Source of the DNA: Peptacetobacter sp900550335
GTDB lineage: Bacteria; Bacillota; Clostridia; Peptostreptococcales; Peptostreptococcaceae
DNA: 64,000 nt
Assembly: GCF_047528295.1 (NCBI RefSeq)
Contig: NZ_CP180001.1
Location: forward strand, 186,001-250,000
Reading direction: 5' to 3'
The notes under the pieces were generated by a model. The model had not been told where the DNA came from and made no database searches. It worked only from the letters and a program-made list of their open reading frames with translations. Made by a program: the position numbers and the translations under genes. This document shows, piece after piece, positions 43,423 to 52,481 of the stretch (the first letter of the stretch is position 1; every line of letters starts with the position of its first letter).

Positions 43423-43695
43423 CTATATAGTTGCTCCACTATTTTTATAAGCTTCAACACCAGCTTTAACATTAGCTATTGTAGGGTTTGCTTTTATATC
43501 TGAATAAACTTCATATGCTAAGTTAGCTTCATCTAATAAATCTATAACCTTTGTAGACACATTGAATTTTAATAAATCAGGGTCAGTACATACAAAAGCT
43601 TTTTTGAATCCTCTTGCTTTTGTTTCTGTTACGATTTCTTTTATTGCTCCTTTTCCATGATAAGAAGTTTCATTTAATACTATACGATTTGCCAT
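43423..43695 (-). pseudogene. fucO: Iron alcohol dehydrogenase (lactaldehyde reductase type), N-terminal piece
   Basis: A 90-codon piece matching the start of FucO-type dehydrogenases: MANRIVLNETSYHGKGAIKE, then KKAFVCTDPDLLK and GVEAYKNSGA. It then reads TI and TAG. One extra base after GCA would give GADYIVV, the expected family sequence, right up to the IStron at 43417, so this piece seems to carry a one-base deletion as well as the insertion. GGAG ribosome site before the ATG. A TetR-family regulator is upstream on the same strand. The C-terminal piece is at 40206-41114. Confidence 0.82.
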
Positions 43696-43822
43696 TTTTC
43701 ATATCTCCTTTTTATTTATAATTTACTTATATTTTGTAAATCTTTATTTACATATTTATCTTTGTCTATATTATAACAATATAAATCACACAAAAGGAAG
43801 TTACAAAAATAACAATCTGTCA

Positions 43823-44371
43823 CTAAATTAAATTTAATTCCTCAAATAACAGTGATAATTTATATGGCATAGCAGCTATTAAATTATCTACAACTGTGCT
43901 AACTTCAGATTTACAACCGCCTAACACCCATTCCGCTGTCATATACACAGAACCTTGGCAGTACATCTTCAATAAAAAGTCCATTTCATCGCTTATTTTT
44001 TCGCCATTTTTAGATTCAATCATATTCTTATAGAAAGCATATATTAACTCAAAATCATGTTCACGCATATTATTTTGATTGTCCATCTTAAAAGCCTTGT
44101 TAAATAATACACGCTCTTCTTTTATATAATCTAGCTTTCTATTTAATGCATCATTTAAACTAAGACCTTTTCCCATATGCTTAAACGAATTTTCTAGTAT
44201 TACATCTATTGACCAATTTATTAAATCTTCTTTATCCCTAAAGTGACGATAGAATGTCTGTCTCGATACTCCTGTTTCATTACATATATCGCTCACACTT
44301 ATGTCGCTTATTTTTTTCTTTTTTAAACATCTCTTTAAACCGTCAGAAAGATCTTCTTTCACATATTTCAC
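43823..44371 (-). CDS. TetR/AcrR-family transcriptional regulator
   Basis: A 182-aa regulator: the N-terminal helix-turn-helix is ISDISVSDICNETGVSRQTF, then YRHFRDKEDLI (about residues 18-49). The C-terminal region (YMTAEWVLGGC...NLIAAMPYKLSLLFEEL) is the variable ligand-binding part, of the TetR_C_7/8 kind. It lies 127 bp upstream of the interrupted fucO gene in the same direction, with a possible promoter (TATAAT near 43760) in between, so it may control that gene. The ligand is unknown. Confidence 0.9.
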   Translation of the reverse strand: MKYVKEDLSDGLKRCLKKKKISDISVSDICNETGVSRQTFYRHFRDKEDLINWSIDVILENSFKHMGKGLSLNDALNRKLDYIKEERVLFNKAFKMDNQNNMREHDFELIYAFYKNMIESKNGEKISDEMDFLLKMYCQGSVYMTAEWVLGGCKSEVSTVVDNLIAAMPYKLSLLFEELNLI

Positions 44372-44448
44372 TAGATTCCACCTTGCCTTTTTATCTTTAA
44401 TTTTATAATAGGATATTTATATCCCTATTATAAACAATTATTTAAAGA

Positions 44449-45033
44449 TTATAAATACTGATAATAGAATCCATGTTGTGTACAGTACCACATTAGTTTT
44501 CCATGACCTCTTCTCTGAATTCTAGTCTGAAGATTCCATTCTGGATACTGTTTGATTAGCTCTATCTTATCTCCTTTTGCAAATGCGATAAATGATATAT
44601 AGTGTTCCTTTGTCATTGGATGTTCACTAGAAATATACCAATCATTTTCAATCTGTTCTACATTTAATTTTTCCGCTTCATCAGCTTTTTTAGGCTCTAA
44701 AGCTTCTAATTTTTTCCCACAGCAAGAAATCTCCGCATTTCCTGTACATACAGTCACATTCCCACAAACTGGGCAAACATAGTATTTCGAATTTTTCATA
44801 TTACCTCCTATAAAGTCATTTATTTCAATATTTCCTTTTAATATATTTTCAATATTAACACCTAATATTTTTGAAAGCTCTGTTAAAAAAGATATATCAG
44901 GACATCCAAGACCTCTCTCCCATTTTGAAATAGTCTTGTCACTTATCATAAGTTTTTCTGCAAGCTCCTTTTGAGTCATACCTTTTTCTTTTCTACAATC
45001 TTTTATAACTTTTCCAATTTTTTCTGCATCCAT
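44449..45033 (-). CDS. XRE-family regulator fused to superoxide-reductase-like domain
   Basis: A 194-aa fusion. Residues 2-66 are an XRE helix-turn-helix (IGKVIKDCRKEKGMTQKELA, then KTISKWERGLGCPDISFL). Residues about 78-105 form a small Cys motif (CPVCGN...SCCGKKLEAL) like the N-terminus of desulfoferrodoxin. Residues about 106-194 resemble superoxide reductase: HPMTKEH (two His) and CTQHG (Cys and His). The usual first His of the iron site (EKHVP) is replaced by EKLN, so four of five ligands remain. It may sense reactive species or metal rather than reduce superoxide. Start 45033 is chosen for its AGGAGGAAGAG site. It neighbours the Hcp group. Confidence 0.75.
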   Translation of the reverse strand: MDAEKIGKVIKDCRKEKGMTQKELAEKLMISDKTISKWERGLGCPDISFLTELSKILGVNIENILKGNIEINDFIGGNMKNSKYYVCPVCGNVTVCTGNAEISCCGKKLEALEPKKADEAEKLNVEQIENDWYISSEHPMTKEHYISFIAFAKGDKIELIKQYPEWNLQTRIQRRGHGKLMWYCTQHGFYYQYL

Positions 45034-45182
45034 ATCTCTTCCTCCTACAAATATATTAATAGGAAAATAAACACAATTCAATAAACGCTCCGTAGAGTTT
45101 GAAAAACTCTTATTATTTTTCTCTTTTAGTTATATAAATTTATTCTTTGAAAACTACTCTGCTATAAATCTATCTGTAAAAA

Positions 45183-45908
45183 CTACTCTACTATGAATCC
45201 ATCTGTGCTTATAGTTACAACCTGCCAAGGAAGGAATTTTCCACTATTTTTCATCGCAGTAATAGCAGCTATTTCTATTCCCTTACAACAAGGAACTTCC
45301 ATCTTAACTATTTTTACACTTTTTATATCGTTGTTCTTTATTATCTCAGTAAGTTTTTCTGAATAATCACCTTCATCTAGTTTAGGACATCCTATTAATG
45401 TAACATGCCCTTTTATGAAGTCTTCGTGGAATTTTGCATAAGCATAGGCTGTACAATCAGCTGCTATAAGTAATTTTGCTCCATTAAAATACGGTGCATT
45501 TATTGGTGCTAATTTTATCTGTACTGGCCACTGAGATAAGCAACTAACGGATTCTCTTAACATATCTTTTTTTCCACCAAATTCTATCTTATGTATATTA
45601 TGTTCTCTTTTTATTTCCCTACTCTGACTTCCAGGACATCCACAAGGTAATTTTTCTTTCTGTTTTTTCATATCTTCTATTCTCTTTTTAACCGCTACCT
45701 CGTCGTACGCAGCAGCCTCTCTTTCTTCAAAACTTATAGCTCCAGTTGGGCAAACAGGTAAACAATCACCTAAACCGTCACAATAATCGTCTCTTAAAAG
45801 TTTTGCCTTTCCGTCAATCATTCCAATTGCGCCCTCATGACATTCATCTGCGCAAAGTCCACACCCATTACATTTTTCTTCGTTTATATTTATTATTCTT
45901 CTTATCAT
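45183..45908 (-). CDS. 4Fe-4S protein associated with hybrid-cluster protein
   Basis: A 241-aa protein. Its N-terminal ferredoxin domain binds two clusters: CNGCGLCADEC (C-x2-C-x2-C-x3-C) and CDGLGDCLPVCP (C-x5-C-x3-C). The C-terminal part keeps further Cys residues (LPCGCPGS, SCLSQWPVQI, AADCTAYA, GCPKLD, PCCKG), which may hold another centre. Such proteins accompany hcp and a Crp/Fnr regulator in Clostridia and probably donate electrons to Hcp. The promoter contains the -41.5 palindrome shared with hcp. Confidence 0.88.
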   Translation of the reverse strand: MIRRIININEEKCNGCGLCADECHEGAIGMIDGKAKLLRDDYCDGLGDCLPVCPTGAISFEEREAAAYDEVAVKKRIEDMKKQKEKLPCGCPGSQSREIKREHNIHKIEFGGKKDMLRESVSCLSQWPVQIKLAPINAPYFNGAKLLIAADCTAYAYAKFHEDFIKGHVTLIGCPKLDEGDYSEKLTEIIKNNDIKSVKIVKMEVPCCKGIEIAAITAMKNSGKFLPWQVVTISTDGFIVE

Positions 45909-45981
45909 AATTTTTCCTCCAAATTTTATATTATTTTTTTAATCTACATTTTCAAATTTAGTTATTTGATTTTATGGGTAT

Positions 45982-46030
45982 ATTATAATAGAATTCATTA
46001 AATAGTTATGTTGTTTTTACAACACATAAC
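45982..46030. promoter_or_regulatory. Fnr/Crp-type operator and promoter, Fe-S gene and regulator
   Basis: GTTGTTTTTACAAC (46010-46023), extended by GTTATG and CATAAC, lies between the divergent Fe-S gene and Crp/Fnr gene. For the minus-strand gene the consensus TATAAT (-10) is at 45982-45987, so the palindrome centre (46016.5) falls at -41.5 of the predicted start at 45975, the class II activator position. Confidence 0.75.
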
Positions 46031-46062
46031 AAATATTTTATAATTTGAAAGGAATTAATATT

Positions 46063-46749
46063 ATGAACACAATAACTAACCCTGATATAAATGCTATAAA
46101 AAACTCAATTATATTCAAAGATATAGACGAAAAAGATATTCTTCCCATGCTTGGATGTCTTTCTCCAACAAAAAAATCATATAAAAAAGGCTCTTATATA
46201 TTAAATCAAGGAGAGTACATCGACTTTGTTTGTCTAATTATCTCTGGATCTGTAAGGATAGAAAACATAGATATTTGGGGAAATAGAAAAATAATGTCTG
46301 AACTGACTAAAAGCGATATATTTGCCGAGAGTTATGCCTGTGTTACCAACGAACCTCTTATGGTTGATGCTATAGCCTCATCAGATTGTGTAATTCTAAC
46401 TATGAATATGAATAAAGTTATGACTACATGTCCCTCATCTTGCAACTTCCATAATAAATTAATAAAAAATATGCTTTCTGTTTTTGCAATGAAAAATATC
46501 GCATTCACTAGAAAGATAGAGCATATCACTCAAAAGAATACTAGAGAAAAAGTACTCTCTTATCTAAATTACATGTCCTCAAAGTTTGGATCTAATTCTT
46601 TTGAAATTCCATTTAATCGTCAGCAACTTGCAGACTACTTATCTGTTGAGAGAAGTGCACTATCATCAGAATTATCTAAAATGCAAGCAGATGGATTAAT
46701 ATCGTATAAGAAAAATAAATTTACACTACATATAAAAAGAGAGCAGTAA
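46063..46749 (+). CDS. Crp/Fnr-family regulator (HcpR-like)
   Basis: A 228-aa regulator: an N-terminal cyclic-nucleotide-binding-type beta roll (GCLSPTKKSYKKGSYILNQG, then VCLIISGSVRIENIDIWGNR), a long dimer helix, and a winged helix with RQQLADYLSVERSALSSELSKM (about 185-206). It lacks the four-Cys Fnr cluster motif but contains Cys residues (CPSSCN). It is divergent from the Fe-S gene and convergent with hcp, and the palindrome in its own promoter suggests autoregulation. Start ATG 46063 is chosen over an in-frame TTG at 46045 because AAAGGA lies nine bases upstream. Confidence 0.88.
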   Translation: MNTITNPDINAIKNSIIFKDIDEKDILPMLGCLSPTKKSYKKGSYILNQGEYIDFVCLIISGSVRIENIDIWGNRKIMSELTKSDIFAESYACVTNEPLMVDAIASSDCVILTMNMNKVMTTCPSSCNFHNKLIKNMLSVFAMKNIAFTRKIEHITQKNTREKVLSYLNYMSSKFGSNSFEIPFNRQQLADYLSVERSALSSELSKMQADGLISYKKNKFTLHIKREQ

Positions 46750-46767
46750 AATTCTGCTCCCTTTTTA
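46734..46767. terminator. Bidirectional terminator between regulator and hcp
   Basis: AGAGAGCAG and CTGCTCCCT flank an eight-base loop with A/T tails on both sides. It overlaps the stop codon of the Crp/Fnr gene and the region after the hcp stop. Confidence 0.75.
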
Positions 46768-46770
46768 TAT

Positions 46771-48405
46771 CTATTTTATTAATTTTTCTATATCTTCTTC
46801 AACTGTTCCTATCCCTGCAATTCCAAAGTTTTCAACCAAGAATTTAGCAGTATTTTCTGATAAGAATGCTGGTAATGTTGGTCCTAAGTGTATATTTTTT
46901 ACTCCAAGATATAGTAATGAAAGTAATACTATTACAGCCTTTTGTTCATACCAAGCTATATTATAAACTATTGGAAGTTCATTTATATCATCTAAACCAA
47001 ATACTTCCTGCAATTTCATAGCTATAACTGCTAAAGAATATGAATCGTTGCACTGACCTGCATCTAGCACTCTCGGTATTCCACCTATATCTCCTAAATT
47101 TAATTTATTGTATCTATACTTAGCACATCCAGCAGTTAAAATCACAGTATCCTTAGGTAGAGATTTTGCAAATTCTGTATAGTAGCTTCTTCCTTTCTGT
47201 CTTCCGTCACATCCTGCCATAACAACGAATTTTTTAATTGCTCCTGATTTAACAGCATCTACAATCTTATCTGCAAGTGCTATTACCTGATTATGTGCAA
47301 AACCACCAACTATTTCCCCAGTTTCTATTTCTTTTGGAGAATTACATCTTTTCGCATGTTCTATTATTTCGCTAAAATCTTTTTCTTCTCCGTATCCACC
47401 TTCTATATGTTTACATCCTTCAAAACCTACTGCACCAGTTGTATATACTCTATCCTTATAACTTTCACTCGGTGGCACTAGACAATTTGTTGTAAGAAGT
47501 ATTGGACCGTTGAATGATTCAAACTCTTCTTTCTGTTTCCACCAAGCATTTCCATAATTTCCAACAAAGTGATCATACTTTTTAAACTCTGGATAATAAT
47601 TTGCTGGTAACATTTCTGAATGAGTATAAACATCTACTCCTGTTCCATCAGTCTGTTTTAAAAGTTGTTCCATATCTTTTAAATCATGTCCAGAAACTAG
47701 TATAGCTGGATTACTTCTAACACCTATATTAACTTTTGTTATCTCAGGATTTCCATAAGATATAGTATTTGCATTGTCTAAAAGTGCCATTGAATCTACT
47801 CCAAACTTACCTGTTTCCATAGTTAAATCTATTAAATCCTGTAAAGTTAAGTTATCATCTGTTGTAGCTGTAAGTGCCTTCTGTAGAAATGCGTCTATTT
47901 CACTATTTTCAAAACCTAAAACACCTGCATGTTTTAAATACGCAGCCATACCTTTTAATCCGTATATTATAAGCTCTCTAAGGCTTCTAATATCTTCGTT
48001 TTCCGTATCTAAAACTCCGACATTCTCTGATTTTTCTCTTAGTTCAGCCTCATCTTTTGAATAATAAACTGCATACTCTGAAAGTACACTTCTATCGTCT
48101 AATTTAGATATAAGTTCTTCTTTTATATCCATAATAGATTTAACCTTATTTAATATAACTTTGTCGTCAAAGTTTGCATTTGTTATCGTTGTAAATAACG
48201 CATCCCTTATAATTCTATTTACCTCTACATCAACTTCCTTATTTTCTTTTCTAAGATTTGTAGTAACCTCAGAGATTCCCTTTGTTGTATATATAAGTAA
48301 ATCTTGAAGATTTGCAGTAGCTGCCTTCTTTCCACAAACTCCATTTATAGTACATCCTGAACATCCAGCAGTTTCTTGACACTGGAAGCAAAACATTTTA
48401 TTCAT
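46771..48405 (-). CDS. hcp: Hydroxylamine reductase (hybrid-cluster protein)
   Basis: A 544-aa Hcp, class with the four-Cys N-terminus (CFQCQETAGCSGCTINGVCG). Its iron-sulfur-oxygen cluster ligands occur in GHDLKDMEQL (His), TTNCLVPP (Cys), FEGCKHIEGG (Cys), MAGCDGR (Cys), TAGCAKYRYN (Cys) and DAGQCNDSYS (Cys). Hcp reduces NO or hydroxylamine under nitrosative stress. Promoter with the shared palindrome at -41.5. AGGAGG ribosome site. Confidence 0.97.
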   Translation of the reverse strand: MNKMFCFQCQETAGCSGCTINGVCGKKAATANLQDLLIYTTKGISEVTTNLRKENKEVDVEVNRIIRDALFTTITNANFDDKVILNKVKSIMDIKEELISKLDDRSVLSEYAVYYSKDEAELREKSENVGVLDTENEDIRSLRELIIYGLKGMAAYLKHAGVLGFENSEIDAFLQKALTATTDDNLTLQDLIDLTMETGKFGVDSMALLDNANTISYGNPEITKVNIGVRSNPAILVSGHDLKDMEQLLKQTDGTGVDVYTHSEMLPANYYPEFKKYDHFVGNYGNAWWKQKEEFESFNGPILLTTNCLVPPSESYKDRVYTTGAVGFEGCKHIEGGYGEEKDFSEIIEHAKRCNSPKEIETGEIVGGFAHNQVIALADKIVDAVKSGAIKKFVVMAGCDGRQKGRSYYTEFAKSLPKDTVILTAGCAKYRYNKLNLGDIGGIPRVLDAGQCNDSYSLAVIAMKLQEVFGLDDINELPIVYNIAWYEQKAVIVLLSLLYLGVKNIHLGPTLPAFLSENTAKFLVENFGIAGIGTVEEDIEKLIK

Positions 48406-48438
48406 AATCTATTCCTCCTCTGTATTGAATGTACTCTT

Positions 48439-48480
48439 ATCTTACATCAACAAGGAAATTATTTATGTTGTTTTTACAAC
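48439..48480 (-). promoter_or_regulatory. Operator and promoter of hcp
   Basis: GTTGTTTTTACAAC (48467-48480) repeats the sequence in the Fe-S/Crp intergenic region exactly. A TAAGAT -10 (48439-48444) places the palindrome centre (48473.5) at -41.5 of the start near 48432. Consistent with activation by the Crp/Fnr protein. Confidence 0.75.
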
Positions 48481-48531
48481 GCTTTTAATTTTTATTTTTC
48501 TATATATAAATTTCTATAGGCTATATTTATT

Positions 48532-49143
48532 TTAGTAATTTAATTTTGTAAGTACTGAAAATCCATAATCGTATTCTAAAACAGTAATTTTAGCATTTTC
48601 TATTTTAAAGTTCCAATGATTTTCCAACTTCCCACAAAGCATATAAGAAAGTATATTTCTAATACTTCCACCATGTGCACAAATTATAGCTGTGCTATCA
48701 TCTTCCATATCTTTTAAAATATACTCTACAGCTCTTTTATTCTTTTCATACGCTTCAATTGCATTTTCTCCATTTGGATATCTATAGTCAAACCCTTCAA
48801 TACAAAGTTTGTCGTATTCTTTTGGATATTCATTTTTTATCCATTCAAAAGTTTTTCCTTCAAAATCACCAAAATCTATCTCTCCAAGATCTTTAATTTT
48901 TATAATCTCTAAATTCTCTATATCGGCTATATCTTTAACTGTTTCTTCTGTTCTTTTAGACTCTGAAACATACACCTTTGATAACTTCCAATTCTCTTCT
49001 TTTTTTAGTCTTTCTATTCTTTCTTTTAGACAATCTATCTCAAGTCTACCTTTTTCACTTATATCAGTTTCCATACTTCCACAAAGTAGTCCATTCTCGT
49101 TGGCTACAGTAGATGCGTGTCTAATCAAAACTAATCTCTTCAT
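48532..49143 (-). CDS. Histidine phosphatase family protein (CobC-like)
   Basis: A 203-aa histidine phosphatase. The catalytic RHG motif is RHASTVAN (RHAS) at residues 7-14, the second His is in ICAHGGSI (about 153-160), and SESKRTEET and YPNGENAIEAY follow the pattern. Such enzymes act on phospho-sugars or, in the CobC subgroup, on alpha-ribazole-5'-phosphate, which would complement cobTUS 5 kb away. That is possible but not shown. Monocistronic. Confidence 0.85.
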   Translation of the reverse strand: MKRLVLIRHASTVANENGLLCGSMETDISEKGRLEIDCLKERIERLKKEENWKLSKVYVSESKRTEETVKDIADIENLEIIKIKDLGEIDFGDFEGKTFEWIKNEYPKEYDKLCIEGFDYRYPNGENAIEAYEKNKRAVEYILKDMEDDSTAIICAHGGSIRNILSYMLCGKLENHWNFKIENAKITVLEYDYGFSVLTKLNY

Positions 49144-49185
49144 AGCTCACCTCAAAATAATTACTTTCAGTAATAACTTTAACAC

Positions 49186-49233
49186 AAAAAGCTGTCATAA
49201 GACATATAAAACAAATATCTTATAACAGCTTTT
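49186..49233 (-). terminator. Terminator of the CWB2 surface protein gene
   Basis: AAAAGCTGTCATAAGA pairs with TCTTATAACAGCTTTT with one mismatch, 16 bp past the stop, with a T-run on the minus strand. Confidence 0.75.
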
Positions 49234-49248
49234 AGATTTATTATTATT

Positions 49249-52200
49249 TTATCTTTTTATATAGCTCTTAATTAGATTGAATACTTTTTCGCTAATAGCT
49301 TTTTCTCCACCTACTATAATGGCCTTTTCTATTTTAGATTTTTCTGTATATTTTTTTATATCTTCAGGTACTGTATCCCTCTTAACTAAAAGAACTGGTG
49401 CCTGTTTTTTACCTGCATAATTGGCTGCAATTAAAGCATCTGGGAAATCCTCACCTGTTGCATATACACCTAATTTTGATTCTGGATATGATTTTGAAGC
49501 AATTTTTATAGCTGTTTCATATCTATCTTTTCCTCCAATTCTTTCTATATTTTTTGCCCCTTCATATATATTAGTATCTTCTTTATTTTCTTCTTTTATA
49601 CTAAATCCTTTTTCTATACTGTCTTCAACGTTTTTTGATATTGCTTTATGCAGCCCAGCTATCTTTATATTTTCCACGTCCCAATCAGATAGTGCTTTTT
49701 TAGTATACATAGGTATTGTATCCTTTTTAGTTAAAAGTATTGGTGCTTTTTCTTTTATTGCCATAGATGTCATACACAATGCATCTGGAAAATCTTCACC
49801 TGATACCAATTCAACTGAATTTTTATTTCCTTTTTCTCTTATTTTTATACCTATCTTTCTAGCTGTATCATACCTATCTTTTCCATCAAATCTAAATATT
49901 TCATATCCCATACTAGATAATTGATCTATTATATTTTTTGAAACAGCCTCATATCCTCCAGATATATATATTTTTTTTGCTTTTAATCTATCTATTTCCT
50001 GTAATGTTTTCTTAGGTAAATTATTCTTATATGTTAAAAGTACTGGTGCATTTTCTTGTACTGCAAATGGATTTGCTGTAAGAACATCTGTAAATCTTTC
50101 ACAGTTAGCTAATACTATAGCATTTGTTCCTTTTAGGAATAGCTCCCTACTTGCATCTATTGCAGTTTCTATTCTATCATTACCTTCTATTCTATCAATA
50201 TTTGAATCGTTTACATTTCCATTAGAATTTGTATTTCCACTAGAATTATTATTATCTAAATCAGCATTGGAATCGTTCCTTTTTTCGTTAACCACTTCTA
50301 TTATTAAATTCTTTGAAAGTTCTCCCTTTGGAATATTTTTAGAACCATTATATAATGTATTACAACCATAATCGTCTTTCTTCTTAATAGTATATTCGCT
50401 ATCATAAGGAAGATTTCTTATTGTTATTTGCTGTCCATGTAAAAGAGAAATTTCTGCCTTTCCATCCTTAAACACTATTGTTACATCTTCTGGTTTATCA
50501 AATTCAGTATTGCAACCATGCTTTATGAATCCAATATAATCATAACTTTCATTTATATTTTTCCCATTTTTATCTTTCAATTCTATTTCAAAAGTAAGCT
50601 TTTTATTTTTATCTTCTTTCTTTAAATCATCCGATAAAATGCTATTTATTGTTATATCTGGTAATTCCCTATTAACAAAAATCACTTCTTCTCTTTCATC
50701 TTCGGCAATTACCCCTTCAAACTCCTCTAATTCATCAAATTCGCCTTTATTGATTTTACTAACTCTAAACTTTGTTCCTGCTGGTAAATGAGTAATTATT
50801 TTTGATTCTCCATGTCTTAAAATAATATCATCTGAAATACCGTTGTTAAATGTTAAATTTCCATATTTGCCATTAAATTTATTATTGATATTCCCTTTAT
50901 CATCTAATATTTCTATCTTAAATTCTATATGTCTTTTTTTATCCCCAGAACTTAGGTTACATTCTATTTTTAATGAGCCCAAGCCATTACTTGTTAACCC
51001 TTTTATTTCTTTACTTACTGTTGTTTTTTCAGATTTAGAGCCAGTCATACTCATAAATTTTTTGCCATTTTTTTCTTCAATCGGAGAAAAACACTTATAA
51101 TTTTTTAGCCAAGGAATTTCTGCCTCTATAGCAAAAGTTTCACTTTCTTTAGGTTGATGATCTGATATTAGCTCATATTCTTCATTAGCATAGACATACT
51201 CTAAATTATCACAAAGTGCTGTTACACCTTTAGGTAATCTCAATTTATATCTTCCTTCATATGTTTCTTGTTCTACTATTTTTAACTTTCCACTATGCCA
51301 CATACCATCTTTTGGATTATAATCAAAATTTAAAGAACCCTCTAGTTTTATATCTTCTTCTTTTGGTTCTTCTTCTAAAATATTTCCCTTTTGAGCATAA
51401 TTGTATATCTTATTAGAAAGATTTGATGAATTTAAATCTGGATGATCATTATTAGGTATCCCATAGTCATTCATAAGCTTACATATCGCAAGTTGTGTTG
51501 CATTAAATGCTTGAAACTCTTCAACCAGATAATCCCCAGGATATAGCATTGAATATATTTCCTTTGGATCATTACCCTCATATAAAACCATACTAGACGC
51601 TGCTTTATAGAAATCAGTAGCTGTAATATCACTATATGTTAGTTTATTATCTTGACTAGTTCCATTTGGATACATTTTTCCAACTTCATTGACAAAGTCT
51701 TTAAGAATATCTATGTGTTTCTTAGATTCTTTATCTTCATTATTTAAATCGGATATTTTAAAAACATGATGTGCTAATTGAGGAAATGAGCCTGCAAGCT
51801 CTTTCGGAACTCTAATCATACTATTAAATTCTTCATCTGTAGGTACTTCCCTATCTCCTGTTTCTATTATTTTATACATATTTTTAGCATTATGTGGATA
51901 TCCTACAAATAATATTTTTGAAAGCTTTCTCATAAATTCATTATACATTTCATTATTTTTTAAATTCTTTTTAAAGTCATCTTCTTGATATTTAGGAATA
52001 TCTGTTATGCCAACTTCATTTGAAATATGTGGCCAATATATTTTTCCTGCATTATTCATTGAAAATAATAAAAGTTTGTTATTATCATAATTTATAAAAT
52101 GTCTATACCAAGTTTCATTTTCTACACCTTTTTCATAAGTCACTTCATATATTTTATTTTGATTATTATTTTCTTCTAAAGCACTAATCATCATACCATT

Positions 52201-52269
52201 CTGATTTGTTCCTATTATCAAAGAAACCAACATACTTATTAATAAAATTTTCTCAATAACTTTTCTCAT
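49249..52269 (-). CDS. Secreted cell-wall protein with three CWB2 repeats and thioester-like head
   Basis: A 1006-aa surface protein. Signal peptide (residues about 1-30). The N-terminal region contains QAFNATQLAICKLMND, matching the TQxA box of thioester adhesin domains; the matching Cys block may be the Ser-bearing LLLFSMNNAGKIYWP, so the bond may not form. The middle (about 330-670) holds beta-rich, Cna_B/DUF-type repeats (HGESKIITHLPAGTKFRVSK and HGQQITIRNLPYDSEYTIKK). The last 320 residues are three CWB2 repeats (RIEGNDRIETAIDAS, FRFDGKDRYDTARKIG and RIGGKDRYETAIKIA), which anchor proteins to a wall polysaccharide in C. difficile. Divergent from an Mga-like gene. Confidence 0.85.
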   Translation of the reverse strand: MRKVIEKILLISMLVSLIIGTNQNGMMISALEENNNQNKIYEVTYEKGVENETWYRHFINYDNNKLLLFSMNNAGKIYWPHISNEVGITDIPKYQEDDFKKNLKNNEMYNEFMRKLSKILFVGYPHNAKNMYKIIETGDREVPTDEEFNSMIRVPKELAGSFPQLAHHVFKISDLNNEDKESKKHIDILKDFVNEVGKMYPNGTSQDNKLTYSDITATDFYKAASSMVLYEGNDPKEIYSMLYPGDYLVEEFQAFNATQLAICKLMNDYGIPNNDHPDLNSSNLSNKIYNYAQKGNILEEEPKEEDIKLEGSLNFDYNPKDGMWHSGKLKIVEQETYEGRYKLRLPKGVTALCDNLEYVYANEEYELISDHQPKESETFAIEAEIPWLKNYKCFSPIEEKNGKKFMSMTGSKSEKTTVSKEIKGLTSNGLGSLKIECNLSSGDKKRHIEFKIEILDDKGNINNKFNGKYGNLTFNNGISDDIILRHGESKIITHLPAGTKFRVSKINKGEFDELEEFEGVIAEDEREEVIFVNRELPDITINSILSDDLKKEDKNKKLTFEIELKDKNGKNINESYDYIGFIKHGCNTEFDKPEDVTIVFKDGKAEISLLHGQQITIRNLPYDSEYTIKKKDDYGCNTLYNGSKNIPKGELSKNLIIEVVNEKRNDSNADLDNNNSSGNTNSNGNVNDSNIDRIEGNDRIETAIDASRELFLKGTNAIVLANCERFTDVLTANPFAVQENAPVLLTYKNNLPKKTLQEIDRLKAKKIYISGGYEAVSKNIIDQLSSMGYEIFRFDGKDRYDTARKIGIKIREKGNKNSVELVSGEDFPDALCMTSMAIKEKAPILLTKKDTIPMYTKKALSDWDVENIKIAGLHKAISKNVEDSIEKGFSIKEENKEDTNIYEGAKNIERIGGKDRYETAIKIASKSYPESKLGVYATGEDFPDALIAANYAGKKQAPVLLVKRDTVPEDIKKYTEKSKIEKAIIVGGEKAISEKVFNLIKSYIKR

Positions 52270-52481
52270 AAAAACCTTCCTTTCATAAAAATATATTAAT
52301 CTAGTATTTTTTAGTAAAATAGCATTACTTCAATAGAAGATTAACATATTTTTTTATTACTACTTTCCCTATTTTTTTATTTTTATATCCTTAATTTGGG
52401 GAATATGTTTTAATATATTGAAAGTTAAGTTTATATTAATTATAATTATTATTAATTATTTTATTGAATAAGGAGGAACTC

